Positions 21,266 to 34,232 of a stretch of DNA of 64,000 bases are shown one piece after another. Each line of letters begins with the position of its first letter. Position 1 is the stretch's first letter. The stretch covers positions 437,874 through 501,873 of the forward strand of contig MNCI01004113.1 in assembly GCA_015680685.1 (NCBI GenBank), given 5' to 3'. This stretch comes from Gnetum montanum. Taxonomy: Eukaryota > Streptophyta > Gnetopsida > Gnetales > Gnetaceae. The position numbers and the translations under genes are program-made. The notes beneath the pieces were generated by a model. It did no database searches and was not told the DNA's origin. It saw nothing but the letters and a program-made list of their open reading frames with translations.

Positions 21266-21268
21266 TAG
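21252..21268 (+). promoter_or_regulatory. Candidate 3' splice site just before RT ORF of element B
   Basis: A T-rich tract (TTTCTAGTTGTTTTGTAG) ends in AG at 21268, three bases before the ATG of the RT frame at 21272. Ogre-type elements remove an intron between protease and RT, so this is where the acceptor should be. GTAACT at 14629 overlaps the protease stop, but joining it here would not keep frame; the donor is therefore unassigned. Confidence 0.4.
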
Positions 21269-21271
21269 GAT

Positions 21272-24270
21272 ATGTCGCAGGATTACAACACGAGAGCATA
21301 TGAGCATCTTCATTCACCCCTAGTTATCACTAGACCTCATGGTGACCTCATTCAATGCATCGATGTCCCATGGCTAGACCTTGATCCCATAGCCCGTGAT
21401 GACTATGTAACATTTGTAGAGGCACCACTAGATTGGCCTGACCATCTAGTTAGGGCTCTCGATCTAGAGGTACATGATGTCACGAAGGATCCCCTCGTCC
21501 AAGTCCCTATAGCAACACTCAGTGGCGAGGCAAAGACACTAAAACTTAGTTCCTTGTTAGAGCCTCAACACACCCAAAGCATCGTTAAAACCCTCAACAA
21601 CAAAATCAAGGCATTTTCATGATCCTATGAGTACATGCTAGGCCTAGATCCTTGCATAGTGTAGCACAACATCATTGTCAATCCTCACATAAAACTAGTT
21701 AAATAGAAAGCCTGTAGGGTTAGGCTTGAGGTGGTGTTGGTCGCCTGTGATGAAATAAGCAAGCTCTACAAAGCTGGTTTCATCTAGGCAATTTACTACA
21801 TAGACTACGTCTCCAACATCATGGTTGTACCTAAGAAAAATGGAAGCATATGCATTTTCATAGACTTCTGAGACTCAAACAAGGTTACCATCAAAGATGA
21901 TTTCTCATTGCCTAGCATTGACCAATCAGTTGATACTATGGTTGATCATGCCTTATTGTTCCTGATGGATGGGTACTTTGGTTACAACTAAATTCAAATC
22001 AACCTAGAGCACCAACTCAGTACTACCTTCATGACCCACTTGGGTACATTTTTCTATATAATGATGCCTTTTAGACTAAAGAATGCAAGAGCAACCTACC
22101 AACATGCCATGACATACATCTTTAGTGACTACTTGTTAAACTTGCTCAATTACTATGTTGATGACATAGAATTAAGTCCAAAATGGTGCATGATCACACA
22201 AATGACTTAGACTGTGCACTCAAACATTGCCTTAGACATGACCTTAGGCTGAATCCTAAGAAGTGTGTATTCAGTGTCAAGACAAGTCGCATGCTAGGTT
22301 TCATGGTATCAAAAATAGGCATACACATAGACCTCAATAAACTTAAGGCCATCATCAACTTAGCATGGCCAACCAACCTTAAGGTGCTATGTGAGCTACA
22401 AGGCAAATTGCAATTCATACATTGTTTTATCACACAGTTGACTAATAAGCTATAGCTAATGCAATATGTGCTCAAAAAAGTGAGTCCACTTTGAGTAGAT
22501 GCCTCAACACCAAGAGGCATTTGAAAACCTCAAACAAGAGCTAGCTCAGCTTCCAACAATCTACCCTTCACAAGGAGATAAATCTTTTTACATCTACCTT
22601 GCAACTTTCGACACATCCATCTCTTCTTTGCTCTATCATAAGCGAGACAATGGTTTAGAGTTCCCTATATACTACCTAAGACATGCATTAGTGGCCCATG
22701 AAGCAAAAATACAATTATGTGGAAAGGAACGGCCTCGCCTTAGTCTTTGCACTTAAGAAGTGAAGGCATTATCTCTTCTACAGCTAAGTAAACATCATCT
22801 ACAAAAGCAATGTACTCTGAGCAATATCAAAAAACATCTACAAAAGTAGTTGAATCACATGGTGGAAAGTAATAACCACAAAGTTTGACCTACATTACAT
22901 AGCACAAGCATCAACTAAATGTCAAGTAATAGCCACATAACTCACGGCTTTACCAATAAATGATCAAGCAACCGTAGATCCAGAATTCTCAGATGAGCAT
23001 GTTAGTAGTATAAGCCAAGTACTTGCCAACTTTGAGGTAATCTTACACTTTGATGGTGCTTCAACCTCTTAAGGAGGTAGTGCCACTACCATAATTACAT
23101 TTCTCTCCAGGGAGATCCAACCCTTCGCTTATCACTTTACATTTTTTTGCACTATGTCGTAGATCCTACAATGGCATACTACTAACTTGTGTTAGCGATA
23201 GTGGAGTGCAAATGATCATTGATCAAATCATGAGTTATTGTGTGGAGGCCACATACCACCCAGAGCAATGACATCAAAAATTAAACACTTAGGCTACTAT
23301 TGGCCTTACATGGAGTGTTATTGCATTTACAAGGTCAAGGGGTGTGACGTGTGTCAATGGCATGGCAACTTAATATATGTGCCACCCACTAAACTGAACA
23401 CCACACAGATCATGTGGTTGTTCTAATGTTGGGGGTTAGATATCATAGGGCCCATGAAGCCTAAGTTCTCTGCAAAACATAGCTTCATCATAACCGCAAC
23501 CGAATATTTTACCAAGTGGGTTGAAGTCATTTCCCTTAGGAGGACCACATCATAGTAGGTCTACAAATTCATCCTTGACAATATAGTGATCGAATTTAAT
23601 CTACCCATGATCATTCTCATGGACAACAGGCCATATTTTAGCAATGCAAAAACCAAATCCTTCTGCAAATACCTTGCATCAAGCACTCCTTCTCATCACC
23701 ATACTACTCGCAAGAAAATGGCCAGGTGGAGACCACAAACAAGGTCATCATCAACCTTTTGAAGAAGATGCTTAGCAGAAACAAACAAAAATGGCATGAA
23801 TAACTAGTCTATGCACTATGGGCCTACCACACCATACGTAGACCAGCAATAGATAAGATGCCATATAGCCTTATATATGGATTTGAAGTAATCTTACCTC
23901 TTGAATTTCAGGTCCCATCGCTCCATGTAATCCTCTCGAGCTTCATTGATAAGGCCTAGAATGATGCGTTGAGAGCCATTGACCTCAACTCTATAGAGGA
24001 GAGGCACATGCAAATGCTTGATCACATCAAATGCTACCAAGAGAATCAATAGCAAAAGCACCACCACAATCAGCATCAACACCCGATCAGGAGAGGGAAC
24101 CTAGTTCTCAAGGCTATTTGTGAATCCATGAATAAATTCTTAGACAACTAGGAGGGGCCTTTCTTGGTCACCAAGGCCTATGACAATAGAGCATTCAAGC
24201 TTGCTAATCTAGATGGCAATGAATTTTCCAATCCAATCAACCATTCGTACCTAAATTTATACTATGCTTA
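21272..24270 (+). pseudogene. pol: Pol of element B (RT-RH-aRNH-IN), heavily decayed
   Basis: Starts MSQDYNTRAYEHLHSPLVIT and parallels element A. RT reads NIMVVPKKNGSICIFIDF, KNARATYQHAMTYIFSDYLL and YYVDDI; RNase H has FYIYLATFDTSISSLLYHKR; aRNH has LHFDGAST. Integrase has CGGHIPPRAM, VKGCDVCQ, WGLDIIGPM, HSFIITATEYFTKWVEV, a MDNRPYFS segment (Asp kept) and GQVETTNK (Glu kept). About 460 bp found in A (about 5220-5687) are missing near 23230, removing the end of aRNH and the start of integrase. There are dozens of stops and several frameshifts. Confidence 0.85.
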
Positions 24271-24309
24271 GTACGTAGCATCACATCAATGACAAAGTAA
24301 GGTAAGCAA

Positions 24310-25105
24310 GGTAAGCAATAGTTTACTATGACTATAAACTAACACAGATAATCTGCTATGACTATAAACTGGCACAAATAATCTGCTATAACTATAAACT
24401 AGCACATATAATCCACTATGACTATAAACTAGCACAGATAGTTTTCTATGACTATAAAGTAGCATAGATAGTCCACTATGACTATAAAGTAGCACAAATA
24501 TTTTGCTATGATTATAAACTAGCATAGATAGTCCACTATGACTATAAACTGACACAGCTCATCCTTGGGCTACAACATTAAACTGGCACCCATAGCACAC
24601 TTATTCACTATGATGTTAAACTGGTGTAGTAAGTGCACTATGACTATAAAATTGCATAGATAGTCTGCTATGACTATACATGAGCACAAATAGTCTGCTA
24701 TAACTATAAATTAGCATAAATAGTCTATTATGACTATAAACTAGCATAGATAGTTTGTTATGACTATAAACTAGCATAGATAGTTTGCTATGACAATAAA
24801 CTAGCACAGTTCATCCTTGGGCTATGACATTAAACTGGCACCCATAGCACACCTATCTACTATGAAGTTAAACTAGTGCAGCAAGTCCACTATAACTATA
24901 AACTAGCACAGCTTGTCTTTGCATCATGATGTTAAACTAGCACACCAGCCACCATCCACTACAATGTTAAACTAACATAGAATGGTCTTCTAGGACTATA
25001 AACAAGCACATCATGGTCTGTCAAGATGTTAAACTAGGTTCATAGTCTGCTAGGACCTTAAACTAGCATACAATGGTCTAGCAAGACCTTAAACTAGGTT
25101 CACAG
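24310..25105 (+). repeat. 30-bp minisatellite after integrase, element B
   Basis: About 25 units with the core TAGTC-TGCTAT-GACTA followed by TAAACTAGCA, strict 30-bp period in 24325-24560 and 24640-24800, looser after. It is homologous to 6745-7275 of element A but has changed arms that still pair (TAGTC/GACTA, and GGTCT/AGACC near 25076). In minus-strand translation it gives spurious YSHSGLSMLV repeats. Confidence 0.85.
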
Positions 25106-26280
25106 TTCAACACATATAGCTCAACACACATAGTTCTATGGATGAGCAAGCTTAAATACTACTAATCCTCCATCATCTACCCACATCTCAATGGGATAGG
25201 CAGGGCAAGGCATTGCAATTTTAGAATGGAGTTCATGTCATCAATAAAGAGCCTCTAGAACATTTGCAGCATCATCGACCTTGGCATTTTTCTAATCCTA
25301 CAAAGATGCCCTCAGGCATTTTGCTGACCTTCCAGAGTTACCACCACCATTGCTAGTAATACCATCCCTAGGCTATGTCGATAGCATCATTGGCCTTGGG
25401 TGTTTCATTAGTGGTTGGGGCTCTCACCATCAGCACCACCTACTAGAGTCCCAGTACTACTCTGGCCCAGCCATAGCATTTCCATCCTCTAGCCCTTACC
25501 ATTACCTAGGCTTGGAAATGCATCCAGCAACATGACTCCCTATCATCCTGCCAGATTTCTAAGCTCTTGTCCTTGATGTGGAGTCTCAAGCACCTACATC
25601 ACCATCACCCTCAGCCACCTTGTTTGCCTCCCTTGGGTGCTCACTTCTAGTGTGGTTGCTAGAGCTTTTATAGCTTTCTAGCTTCAACATTAGCACTGGT
25701 CTTCATGCTTTGGCACTACAAGCTCTTACAACTAGTTCAACACTCATGGCACTTGCAACACCCTTGTAGGTAGGATTTTGACTTTATCTCTCATGTTGTG
25801 TGGTTATTTTCTTATTTCCTCTATGTTGTATTTCTTGGACGAAGCCCCTGGAGGCAATTTTTCAAAGGCACACTTCATCATAGTAGCAAGGCATCACATG
25901 GCTCTAACACAACTAGTTGGACTTGCCAAGATAAATGAGAGTGCACACCCCTATTATCCTTGCCATAACCCACTTACATTTGCCCCATTACTTTACATGT
26001 CCTAGTTTTTCCTGCAAGCTTCTCTAATGCATATGGTACCCTTCTTTCAGTCAACCATAAAACCCATGGATAATGTAACATAACTCGTCCTATGGGGAGC
26101 CTCTATGGACTGGTCAAAGCCCAAGCATATGTAATCCAACTCATCCTAAGGAGGAAACACCTATCCTACAAACGCAACGTGGTTGCCTCTAAGCAAAGTC
26201 CATTGAGTGGCACATAGTCCACTTGATGATAAGCATCTTGCAGCTAACATTTCGCAAAAGAAAAACAACAAAAGTAAAAG
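25106..26280 (+). other. 3' untranslated region of element B with purine-rich end
   Basis: No coding frame is supported. Similarity to 7276-7869 of element A is patchy. The end (26255-26280) is purine-rich (AAAGAAAAACAACAAAAGTA and on) and is followed by TGGGG at 26281, a plausible polypurine tract and LTR start, though not a textbook one. Confidence 0.35.
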
Positions 26281-27339
26281 TGGGGTAAAACATATCCACA
26301 TGAAAAATCTAGTAAAAGTGCAATTTCGCAAGCTAGCCCGGTACTATGGGTGATGGCTCTCTCACAAGCATTCTAATGAGAGGCCATCATTTTGGCAACA
26401 AGCCACCCTAGTGCTATGATCATAGTCAGTCATGCTAACTTAGCATCTTGCAGCATGGTACACCATTTGCATCTCATTCCTCCCTTGCTATCCCCAAGCC
26501 AATTCCCTACAACCATTACCTACAGCATGCCATGACCTTTAGCACACTTAAGCCCAATGAAATATCATTTGGTTGGGTATCGACAAGCAATGTTGTTGTC
26601 ATATCTACTATGGTGTTTCAAGTTCTTTGTCAACATCTCTCAGGCCATTCCTCTAAGCATCGACAAAAAGGGGCTAGTGAAACACCACCAAATTTGGACA
26701 ATAGCACTTCAATAAAAAAATTTTCTAAATGTCAACACAAGACAAATTTTTTCTAAGTGTTTGGCCCATGATCCCACTATTAGGACTACACTCTAGAGTG
26801 TAGCCAGCATAGCGTGCAACACAACCAAATTTGCAAAATTTTCTAAGTGTCAAACGACAGTTGAGGAAATTTTTCTAAGTGTCTTGCTACGCTCACATTC
26901 CTCTTGCTACACTCTCCAATGTAGCAAGTGTAGTAGGACTCCGATGGCTAGTTTGCACTAGTGTCAAGCTAGAACTTTTTAAGCTAGCTCAACATGAAAG
27001 AGGCATTTGACAAATTTTCTAACTCCTAAAGCTACCCCTCCTACTATGCTCTCAAGCATAGCTGGCATAGCAAGAGCAAGGACTACAATTTTTGCCAGAT
27101 TTTTCTAAGTGTCCATGCTACACCTTGTCTCATCCTACTACGCTCATGAGTGTAGCAAGCATAGCAGCAAGGGACTTTAATTTTTTGCAAGAATTTCCTA
27201 ACTACTGTGCTACACTCCAAAGCATAGCTAGTGTGGCAATAAGGACTACCTCCAAAAGCTCTTAGAGCTTAGCATAGGCCTTCATTCCAACTCCAGCACT
27301 CCTCCAACAAGCAAGATCAGCAACTTGCACTCTTTTTGT

Positions 27340-27355
27340 NNNCCCCCCCCCCCCC
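27340..27355. other. Small assembly gap (NNN) with C13 tract
   Basis: Three N at 27340-27342 followed by 13 C. It lies in the U3 part of B's 3' LTR. The flanking homopolymer suggests the gap arose from poor reading of a C tract. Confidence 0.9.
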
Positions 27356-28257
27356 TCTATGTCCCAACATTGTACCTAAAATTGATCCCACTCAAAAGAG
27401 GGAAGAATGTAGTCCCGAAGCATATCCTCCAAATTGCACTATTTTGCACCGTTTGTAGGTACATGGTAATATTTTGTAGTCTTAGCACATGTAGTCTTGG
27501 CAATGTAGCCACAGTCTGGTAGTCTATTGGGTTCTAGTGGAGCATACCAAAATGTAGCACAAAGTGCTCCAATAGGAGCATAGCAAAGGTCAACGTAGCC
27601 CCACCTACTCCTTTTTCATGTGGCACTCATTCTACACTTCACACTAACCCTAAGCCTAGAAATAACCCTGCATTCCACACTCTAGGGGTTGGCAATTCAT
27701 TTTAGTGGTGGGCATTTGAAGCATTTGCCTAGCAAATCTGAGTAGCAATTGGCATTTTAGAGTATCACTTGGCACTTGAGACACCTTGAGCACCTTGTAA
27801 ACTAAAGCGTATCAACAGCTTGGCAACACCTTTACATCCCACTCAACACTACAAACTCATAGGACACTACAGTAGCCAACCCAGTAGACACAGACTTCAT
27901 AGCGAACATTAATTTTCATCCTAGGACACCCCAGAGACTCTAGCTATGCTACTACTATGCTTGTCTGTATACCATGTACCTCCACAGAGCTCATTATAAT
28001 TGCTACACTCCCCATCTACAGTGGTACCATTCTTTCTTTCTTTCTCTTAAACTCAGTTGCATTTTAAGAATTTTCTTTGATATTTAGTATTACATTCTCA
28101 CTTTTTGCTATTTTACATGTTTTTTGCACACTTGCACCATTGTTCTCGTGCTAAGAACCCCACTACGCTTAGGCTTAGCTAGCCTCAGTACTACTGAAAA
28201 CACTGTTAGCACTTGCATTTTCAGCTAACCACGCCACCGTCGTGTGCCACCACCCCC

Positions 28258-28258
<1 letters not shown>

Positions 28259-28289
<31 letters not shown>

Positions 28290-28403
28290 NNNNNNNNNNN
28301 NNNNNNNNNNNNNNNNNNNNNNNNNNNNNNNNNNNNNNNNNNNNNNNNNNNNNNNNNNNNNNNNNNNNNNNNNNNNCCCCCCCCCCCCCCCCCCCCCCCC
28401 CCC
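28259..28403. repeat. Poly-C tract with 87-base N gap
   Basis: C runs flank N at 28290-28376. The same place in the 5' LTR (10350-10365) has only a short run of six C. So the tract expanded in the 3' LTR, or a short run was inflated at a gap. Long Pro or Gly frames here are artefacts. Confidence 0.9.
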
Positions 28404-28576
28404 TTATTACACCTAATACCCCGATTATAGCCAAAAACATCCTTGTTCAATCGATTAGACTGTCTAGGGCATTCTACCTCCACTTCCCAGTAAAGACCCT
28501 CACACAAAGGTGGGGTCAAGGCTGTGCACCCACGAATCCCTCGATGTTTCAACCATCGATGTTTTCAGTTATTGCA

Positions 28577-31071
28577 ATCCCCAAAAATTTAAAAAGTCAA
28601 TACATCTTTATATACTATCCATTGAGGAAGGAGATAGTGTCTCATTTGCTCCTAACTAATTACATAGTCCATGGTATGAAGATATCAAGTTATCTCTAAC
28701 TTTTCATTATTATCCTTCAGACCTACCTAAATATTTAAAAAAATTGATATCAAAATGTTCTAAATTTTCTTTAATTAATAGAGAATTATTTAGGAAAAAT
28801 TTCAAAGGAATCTATCTTTAATACTTTTTTCTCCTAATAAAATAGTAATACAATATTGTAAAAGTTAATATAGTAAGATTGTAGGAATTATTTGGATACT
28901 TAAGGCTAATCCAATATCCTACCAAGTCTTAGCACAATAGCAAAAATATGACTATATTAAATCTCATGGTAAAAAGAAAAAAGGTCAAATTTGGTAAGGT
29001 AAAAAGAAAAGTTAGTGAATAAGTTTTCATTCTAATGTTATGATAGATTGCTTCACTTTAAAGGATCATCATCCAAACCCACAATGTCCATCCCACCAGG
29101 CATGGACTCAAGAGGATCAATGGATAAGTAAAATCCTACCCTCTTTTAAGTGATTATACCCAGCTTAAACCTAAGACTTTGACACTATCTAGGAATATTT
29201 GAGCATCTTACCATCACTCCAAATGATGGGAATTGCTTCACTATGATTTATTTGAAAATAAAATTATTATGAAATATTCTCTTCTTTAGTAACTAATTGT
29301 AATACCTTACACATCCAACCTAAGCCTAGCTTAGGTAAGGATCACATGCTAATGCAAAGCATGTAAATTGAATCATCAGAACATGTAAATAAATCACATG
29401 ATACAATAGAAGACCATAAAAATCTTTAATGTGCATATCTAAATAAGCATGACACACACCCAACCAGCATACATAACCTTGTCCTCTAACAATTATAAAA
29501 TATAAACATTTCTAAGACACATACATAGTAATCCCATATCACAAAACTTCATATCATATTAGTCTATATGTCTAGTACATGTTATATCACTAACACATCA
29601 TATGAGTACTATACTAAGAGCCATAGCTCACAATTAGTCTAGTCCTATACCATTAGCAAATACATTCATCAGATGTAGGAAAACATGCAACATGAAACAT
29701 ATGAATAAGGTTCTAAAGCTTTCATCACCTCCCTCACATTTACTAGTCTCCTGAGCTCATAGTTGCATCACCTGCATATAAAGGGATTGGTACAAGACTA
29801 AATGGAAGTCTTTACACATTCCTTTTAGATGTGAAGTATGATGTTGTACTAGAGGTGAGGTGTGAAGAAGTCACTAATAAACCTACAATAGGGTTAATAC
29901 ATCCCATACCATATATTCTATAAGGATACATCGCATCACAAGATACACTTAAAGCCATCAAATACCAAACATCTAGCATGTAATACCTCATGTTCCTAAT
30001 CCATGATTTATGTTTATCTATCTTTCATTAAACTATGGTTTGGATTCAAATATGACTTATATTATTTGTACTTTTTGAGGATTTAATCTCATGATCTTTT
30101 TATAAATATTTTATTTGAGTCACATCTTTTATAAATCCTGGAATCTCTAATAACCTTTTATTAAAATTTCCTTTTTATAAATTTTTATTACTTTAATAAT
30201 TAATATTTTTTTAATCTTATTTTGAACATTCCTATTATCTTTTTATAAAATATTATTTTATTTAGCTTTTCAAATTTATACTTAAAAATGATTAATTTCT
30301 TCATGTTTTCTTGCTAAGAATAGGTTGCTGAGATGGCGGTAAATGTTGTGAACTATTAGTTTAATGTTTTTGGAAAAATATGACACTTTTATAAAACTTT
30401 CTAAATATTTGTTCTACTATTTTTCTAAAGTGAACCTGGACATCCTAATATTTCCTAGGATCTTGATAAACTTTTCTAATTTTTTAGAAATTTACCAATT
30501 ATATTTGCTACTATGAACTATTGTTTTAGTATTAACTTTAAAACCCTAGGCTTGTATATAAAGCTAGGGTCATGTGGTATTATCTTACTCTTTTTTTTTT
30601 TTTTTTGTCTATACCTCTCATTACTAATTCCTAGTATTTTTCTAAGGCTTCAAAAGATCTGATCTCATTATTGTAGGCCTTTTAATCTTGTGAAGGTAGA
30701 GCAATTGGTTCTAAGCTCTCACATTTTTTGTGTTGCAATTTATTTCATCTTATTCATTACAAATTTATGTTTATGTATTTCTCATGATGATGTAATCTCA
30801 ACTTTATTCATATTTATAATGTTGATTTTACTTTCATGATAATCCCCTTCTTTTTCTTATGTTTTTCAATAGTTTTTTAGTGACATTTTTATCACCATGA
30901 CTCATGATATGTTTACTAGGACTCATGGTGAAGGTGTTAGCAGAGATCATGAGTCATGACAAGATTGTGATCTATGATCATAACTAATCCATGAGTCATG
31001 ATTTTACATTACCTTGAAACCCAAGCTAAGGTGTGCATTTCTTGAGTTATGATATTCACCATGACACATGG
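28577..31071. other. AT-rich DNA, no recognised gene
   Basis: This is unique-looking AT-rich sequence without long frames. A short TATA-like site with a following T16 tract lies at 30550-30606 (GTATATAAAGC), which could be an old solo-LTR promoter. From about 30895 a cluster of CATGAGTCATG-like palindromes starts and continues beyond element C. Confidence 0.4.
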
Positions 31072-31076
31072 TGAGG

Positions 31077-31989
31077 TGATGAGTGACAAGTACCCCTACG
31101 TCCAACCATACGAATCACAAGCGTTCACGCATGATCTGGTTGAATTTCATGGATGGGATTATTTGTGGCATCTAGATTGTTAAGCATTGATCATAGGACA
31201 TTGTCTTCCCACTTGGACTAGTGGTAGCTTTGTCACATATGGTTTAGTCCAAAGTGAGGCATATGATAATTGATGATGTTAGGCCCATTTTACTCCTATC
31301 AATAAGCATAATTGAGAATGAAAATTAATCCTAAATCTAAGTAATTATGGTAATGTGAATCTACTCTAGCCTAAGTGATGAGCATCTAGTCTTGGATTAC
31401 CGTACACATCTTGGGCTCATGTAACCGTTACTGGGTTACTAAGCATTATGCTACTCAGTGAACCAGGCAATAACACCATTGAGATTACCAAATGATTACA
31501 CTTAAACACCCAAAACCAATCATACTCATTCTTCTTTACTAATGAAATAGAAAGTAAAGTACTTGGAAATGTAAATGATTAAACTAAGAAAATAATAAAA
31601 AATATGCTAAGTAAAACAATAAAACTAAGTGGATGCTGCAATGATGAAAAGCAATCTCAATCTCTATTTATGGACATGAATTGTACCCAAGTACACTTCA
31701 CTCGAATAAATATGTTGTACAACTACTTAGCACCACATTGTGGGTATTCACTCTATCACTAAAACTACAAAACAAAACTACAAGAGACTACCTAAGTGTG
31801 GAATGAAATTTCTTTGGATCATGCATCCAAGTGCTATATTTATAGGTAGGCATGCATTCTGCAATATCATATATCCAATAACATAGCATGAGATCCAATA
31901 TTGGGGCTAAGATATCAGATCCCTGATATAAGATTGGCTCCGATATTATATGCCTAATATCTTAGCCTACAAAACAACATGATTTATCA
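31077..31989 (-). repeat. 3' LTR of element C
   Basis: 913 bp. TATAAATA is at 31836-31843 (minus strand), preceded by several GATATC / CCAATATT words. It shares long blocks with the right LTR, e.g. ATCTAGATTGTTAAGCATTG and TTTAGTCCAAA.TGAGGCATA. A CTAATATCTTAG-like palindromic promoter region sits in U3. Confidence 0.85.
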
Positions 31990-34232
31990 TACCCCCACAA
32001 CTGAATGAAAACTTGTCCTCGAGTGAACAAAAGGAAGAACAAGTTCTTTACAAAACAATTGGAAAGGTATAGGATTATTTATTAACTCTGAGTGCTGCAG
32101 TGATGTGTACAAAAATGACATAGTTACATGACAAAACCAAAAAAACATAAAATTTGAAGTGGCTTGATGTAGTTCATATTTTGGGCAATGGTGACTCTTC
32201 TATCAGCTTCTTTCCTTTGTCATCAAGCTTCTAGAAAACTTCTTTTCTTCTATCCCTATCTTCTTTTTCTATATGTCCTTTCTACTGAGTATGACAAAGA
32301 TACTCCTTCAAGTTTCACTATGACATTAGCCTATTTGTTCTACTAGAATTGGTAGGTTTCTCCTAAGTTTCATTTACTATTGTTGGTTAGTGTGAACCAT
32401 AATGGAGATGCTTAGAGTTGCATCTTCACTACTTCTAGAGAGAATTCCATAAAGGGACCAAAATTCAATTCCATGATGATCGTGGACATGATTGATCTTC
32501 TTGGATGGACTAGAAGCAATCTAGTGACACTATGAGGTAATTTCCTTATTTAGGTGCTTGTGGAATTTCTACCTCTTCTTGGGTTGAGTGCTCTATAGTA
32601 GAAGTTTCTTCATGAATGTTGTATGATTGAGCCTCCTTCTCTACATGTTTTACTTATGGCATTTGTTTCCCCGCTCAGCCTCTTCCATGACCTCTTAGTC
32701 TTTTGCTCTTATGTTATGAAGGTCCTCCATCTGGTATCCTCTTCAGGACCATCTATAATCAACAAGGGTTTGAAATTATTAGGATGTTCCTATCAATTTT
32801 TAATAGTTCTTTACCTTACTCATACCCTTGGTTACCTTACTAACTCCCACATGTATATATACTATTTTTATATGCATAACATCGTAGGTTCCTACGACAT
32901 CATTACTATGATGTCACCATTAAAAAATTCAAATTTTTCATTGATTTTTCTTAGAAAAAATGAGTCGAATGAAATCTTTGAAGGATATAATGCTTGTCTA
33001 GAGGATTATGGACCATGAGTGATACACAATTTTCAACATGTTAGCATTCAAGGTTCATGAAGAAGGAATCTTGAGCAATGAAATTTTATGATATGGATAA
33101 TAAATGGATAATAAATTTCTGATGTACAAATAGATTATTAGATGATGTGGGAAGTTTATTATATGTTTTGGAAGGCACAAGATGATGTGGAATTTCTTGG
33201 CAAGTATGAAAGACAAGAGTTATACAAGTGGATCCTCCCCAAAGCAAGCTCTAGCCTTTTCTACCCTTGTATAACCATGCCTCAAACTGTCCTTATGCAC
33301 TCAAAGATTTGAATGTAATGCATACCTATCTAGAAAAACACACATGTTAGTATCACTAGGTGGGAAAAATTACACTATATTACACAAAACCACAAGTTAT
33401 AGTTATTCATATAGTGAGATGAGATGGACTATAGAAATGATTGCTAAAATTGGGACATGAGGTATCTTACCATAGGCATAATATATTCTTTTGTGTTATT
33501 GATGGTTAAAGTAGTTATTATCCTTTCTGCCCAAGATTCAAACCAAGTCCATGCCACTATCTAGTGACATCACATTGCTTCACCTTTAAGATTGACAACC
33601 ATAAGACTATCATAGTTGCAAGGAGTATCATCACTTGGTGGTTTATCCAAGGGAGGATTTTATTCATTAAATCCCATTCTATTTTTTGAAATTCCTAAAA
33701 AGTCACCTACCTTCAAGTATGGGTAACATGTCTTTCAAGTGACATGGTAAGGTAGCACTTATTGTACTTGTACTCCTATTTTTTGTTAGATCTACAAGGA
33801 TGTAGTTCTAAGATATTCCACAAGTGCCCTTGATGTCACACCCTTCACATTCCCACTTGGTACTTCATGTTTTTGTCCAAGCACAATGATCACAGGCTTA
33901 TTCTTAGTTTGATAATGGAAAGAATAGCATTATGGCCATGATAAGAACCTCTTATTATTGGAATGGATGGATGGATCATGTGGTCTCACTATACAAATAA
34001 TTAGTCCCTTATGATTTGATAACATAGAGAAACCTTCACCTTATTAGGACTACATCTTGCTTTATTCAATGTTTTATATTAAAAATTAATAGAAATATGT
34101 ACAAGTAGCATGTAAACTAAGTATGAAAATTTGTAAAAGATATCAAGAATGAAAAAGATTAAAAAGAAGCAAAAAATATCAAAGAATTGCAAATGGTTTA
34201 AGAAATAGAAAAGTATAAAGAATGAAAAGATA
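31990..34232 (-). other. Element C 3' internal region, non-coding
   Basis: The part at 33200-33480 has reverse-complement homology to 56180-56440 of element D (e.g. GTGGATCCTCCCCAAAG). The polypurine tract GTTGTGGGGGTA (minus, 31990-32001) abuts the 3' LTR. The plus-strand 131-codon frame at 32623-33018 has no recognisable domain and runs against the element. No pol motifs seen. Confidence 0.5.

Larger units (their letters stand above)
9701..28576 (+). mobile_element. Element B: old Tat/Ogre-like Ty3/Gypsy retrotransposon of about 19 kb
   Basis: Order: 5' LTR remainder, PBS, leader, gag, protease, a 6.6-kb spacer with the antisense gene, RT-RH-aRNH-IN, minisatellite, 3' LTR. All coding parts are full of stops and some frameshifts. 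CpG is strongly depleted. The 5' LTR begins abruptly at 9701, right after element A, while B's 3' LTR continues the homologous sequence leftward (27560-27600 and beyond); the simplest explanation is that A inserted into B's 5' LTR. With the missing LTR part the original element would be about 20 kb, in the size range of Ogre. Confidence 0.85.
26281..28576 (+). repeat. 3' LTR of element B (left end uncertain)
   Basis: It ends TCAGTTATTGCA at 28576, aligned with the ends of the other two LTRs. The right 1 kb aligns with the 5' LTR at 9701-10537; the left part aligns with element A's 3' LTR from about 26590. The TATA region is decayed (CCTAGAAATAACC at 27655-27667). Hairpin-like units made of CTACACTC / GAGTGTAG words occur at 26885-27235, spaced about 110 bp, each preceded by TTTTCTAA. 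Two poly-C/N gaps interrupt it (27340-27355, 28259-28403). Confidence 0.7.

Noticed and set aside
28175-28699. Long poly-Pro and poly-Gly open frames
   Set aside because: They are produced by the C homopolymer and the N gap, not by coding DNA.
32623-33018. 131-codon plus-strand frame in element C
   Set aside because: Runs against the element's orientation, AT-rich Leu/Ser composition, no counterpart in element D.
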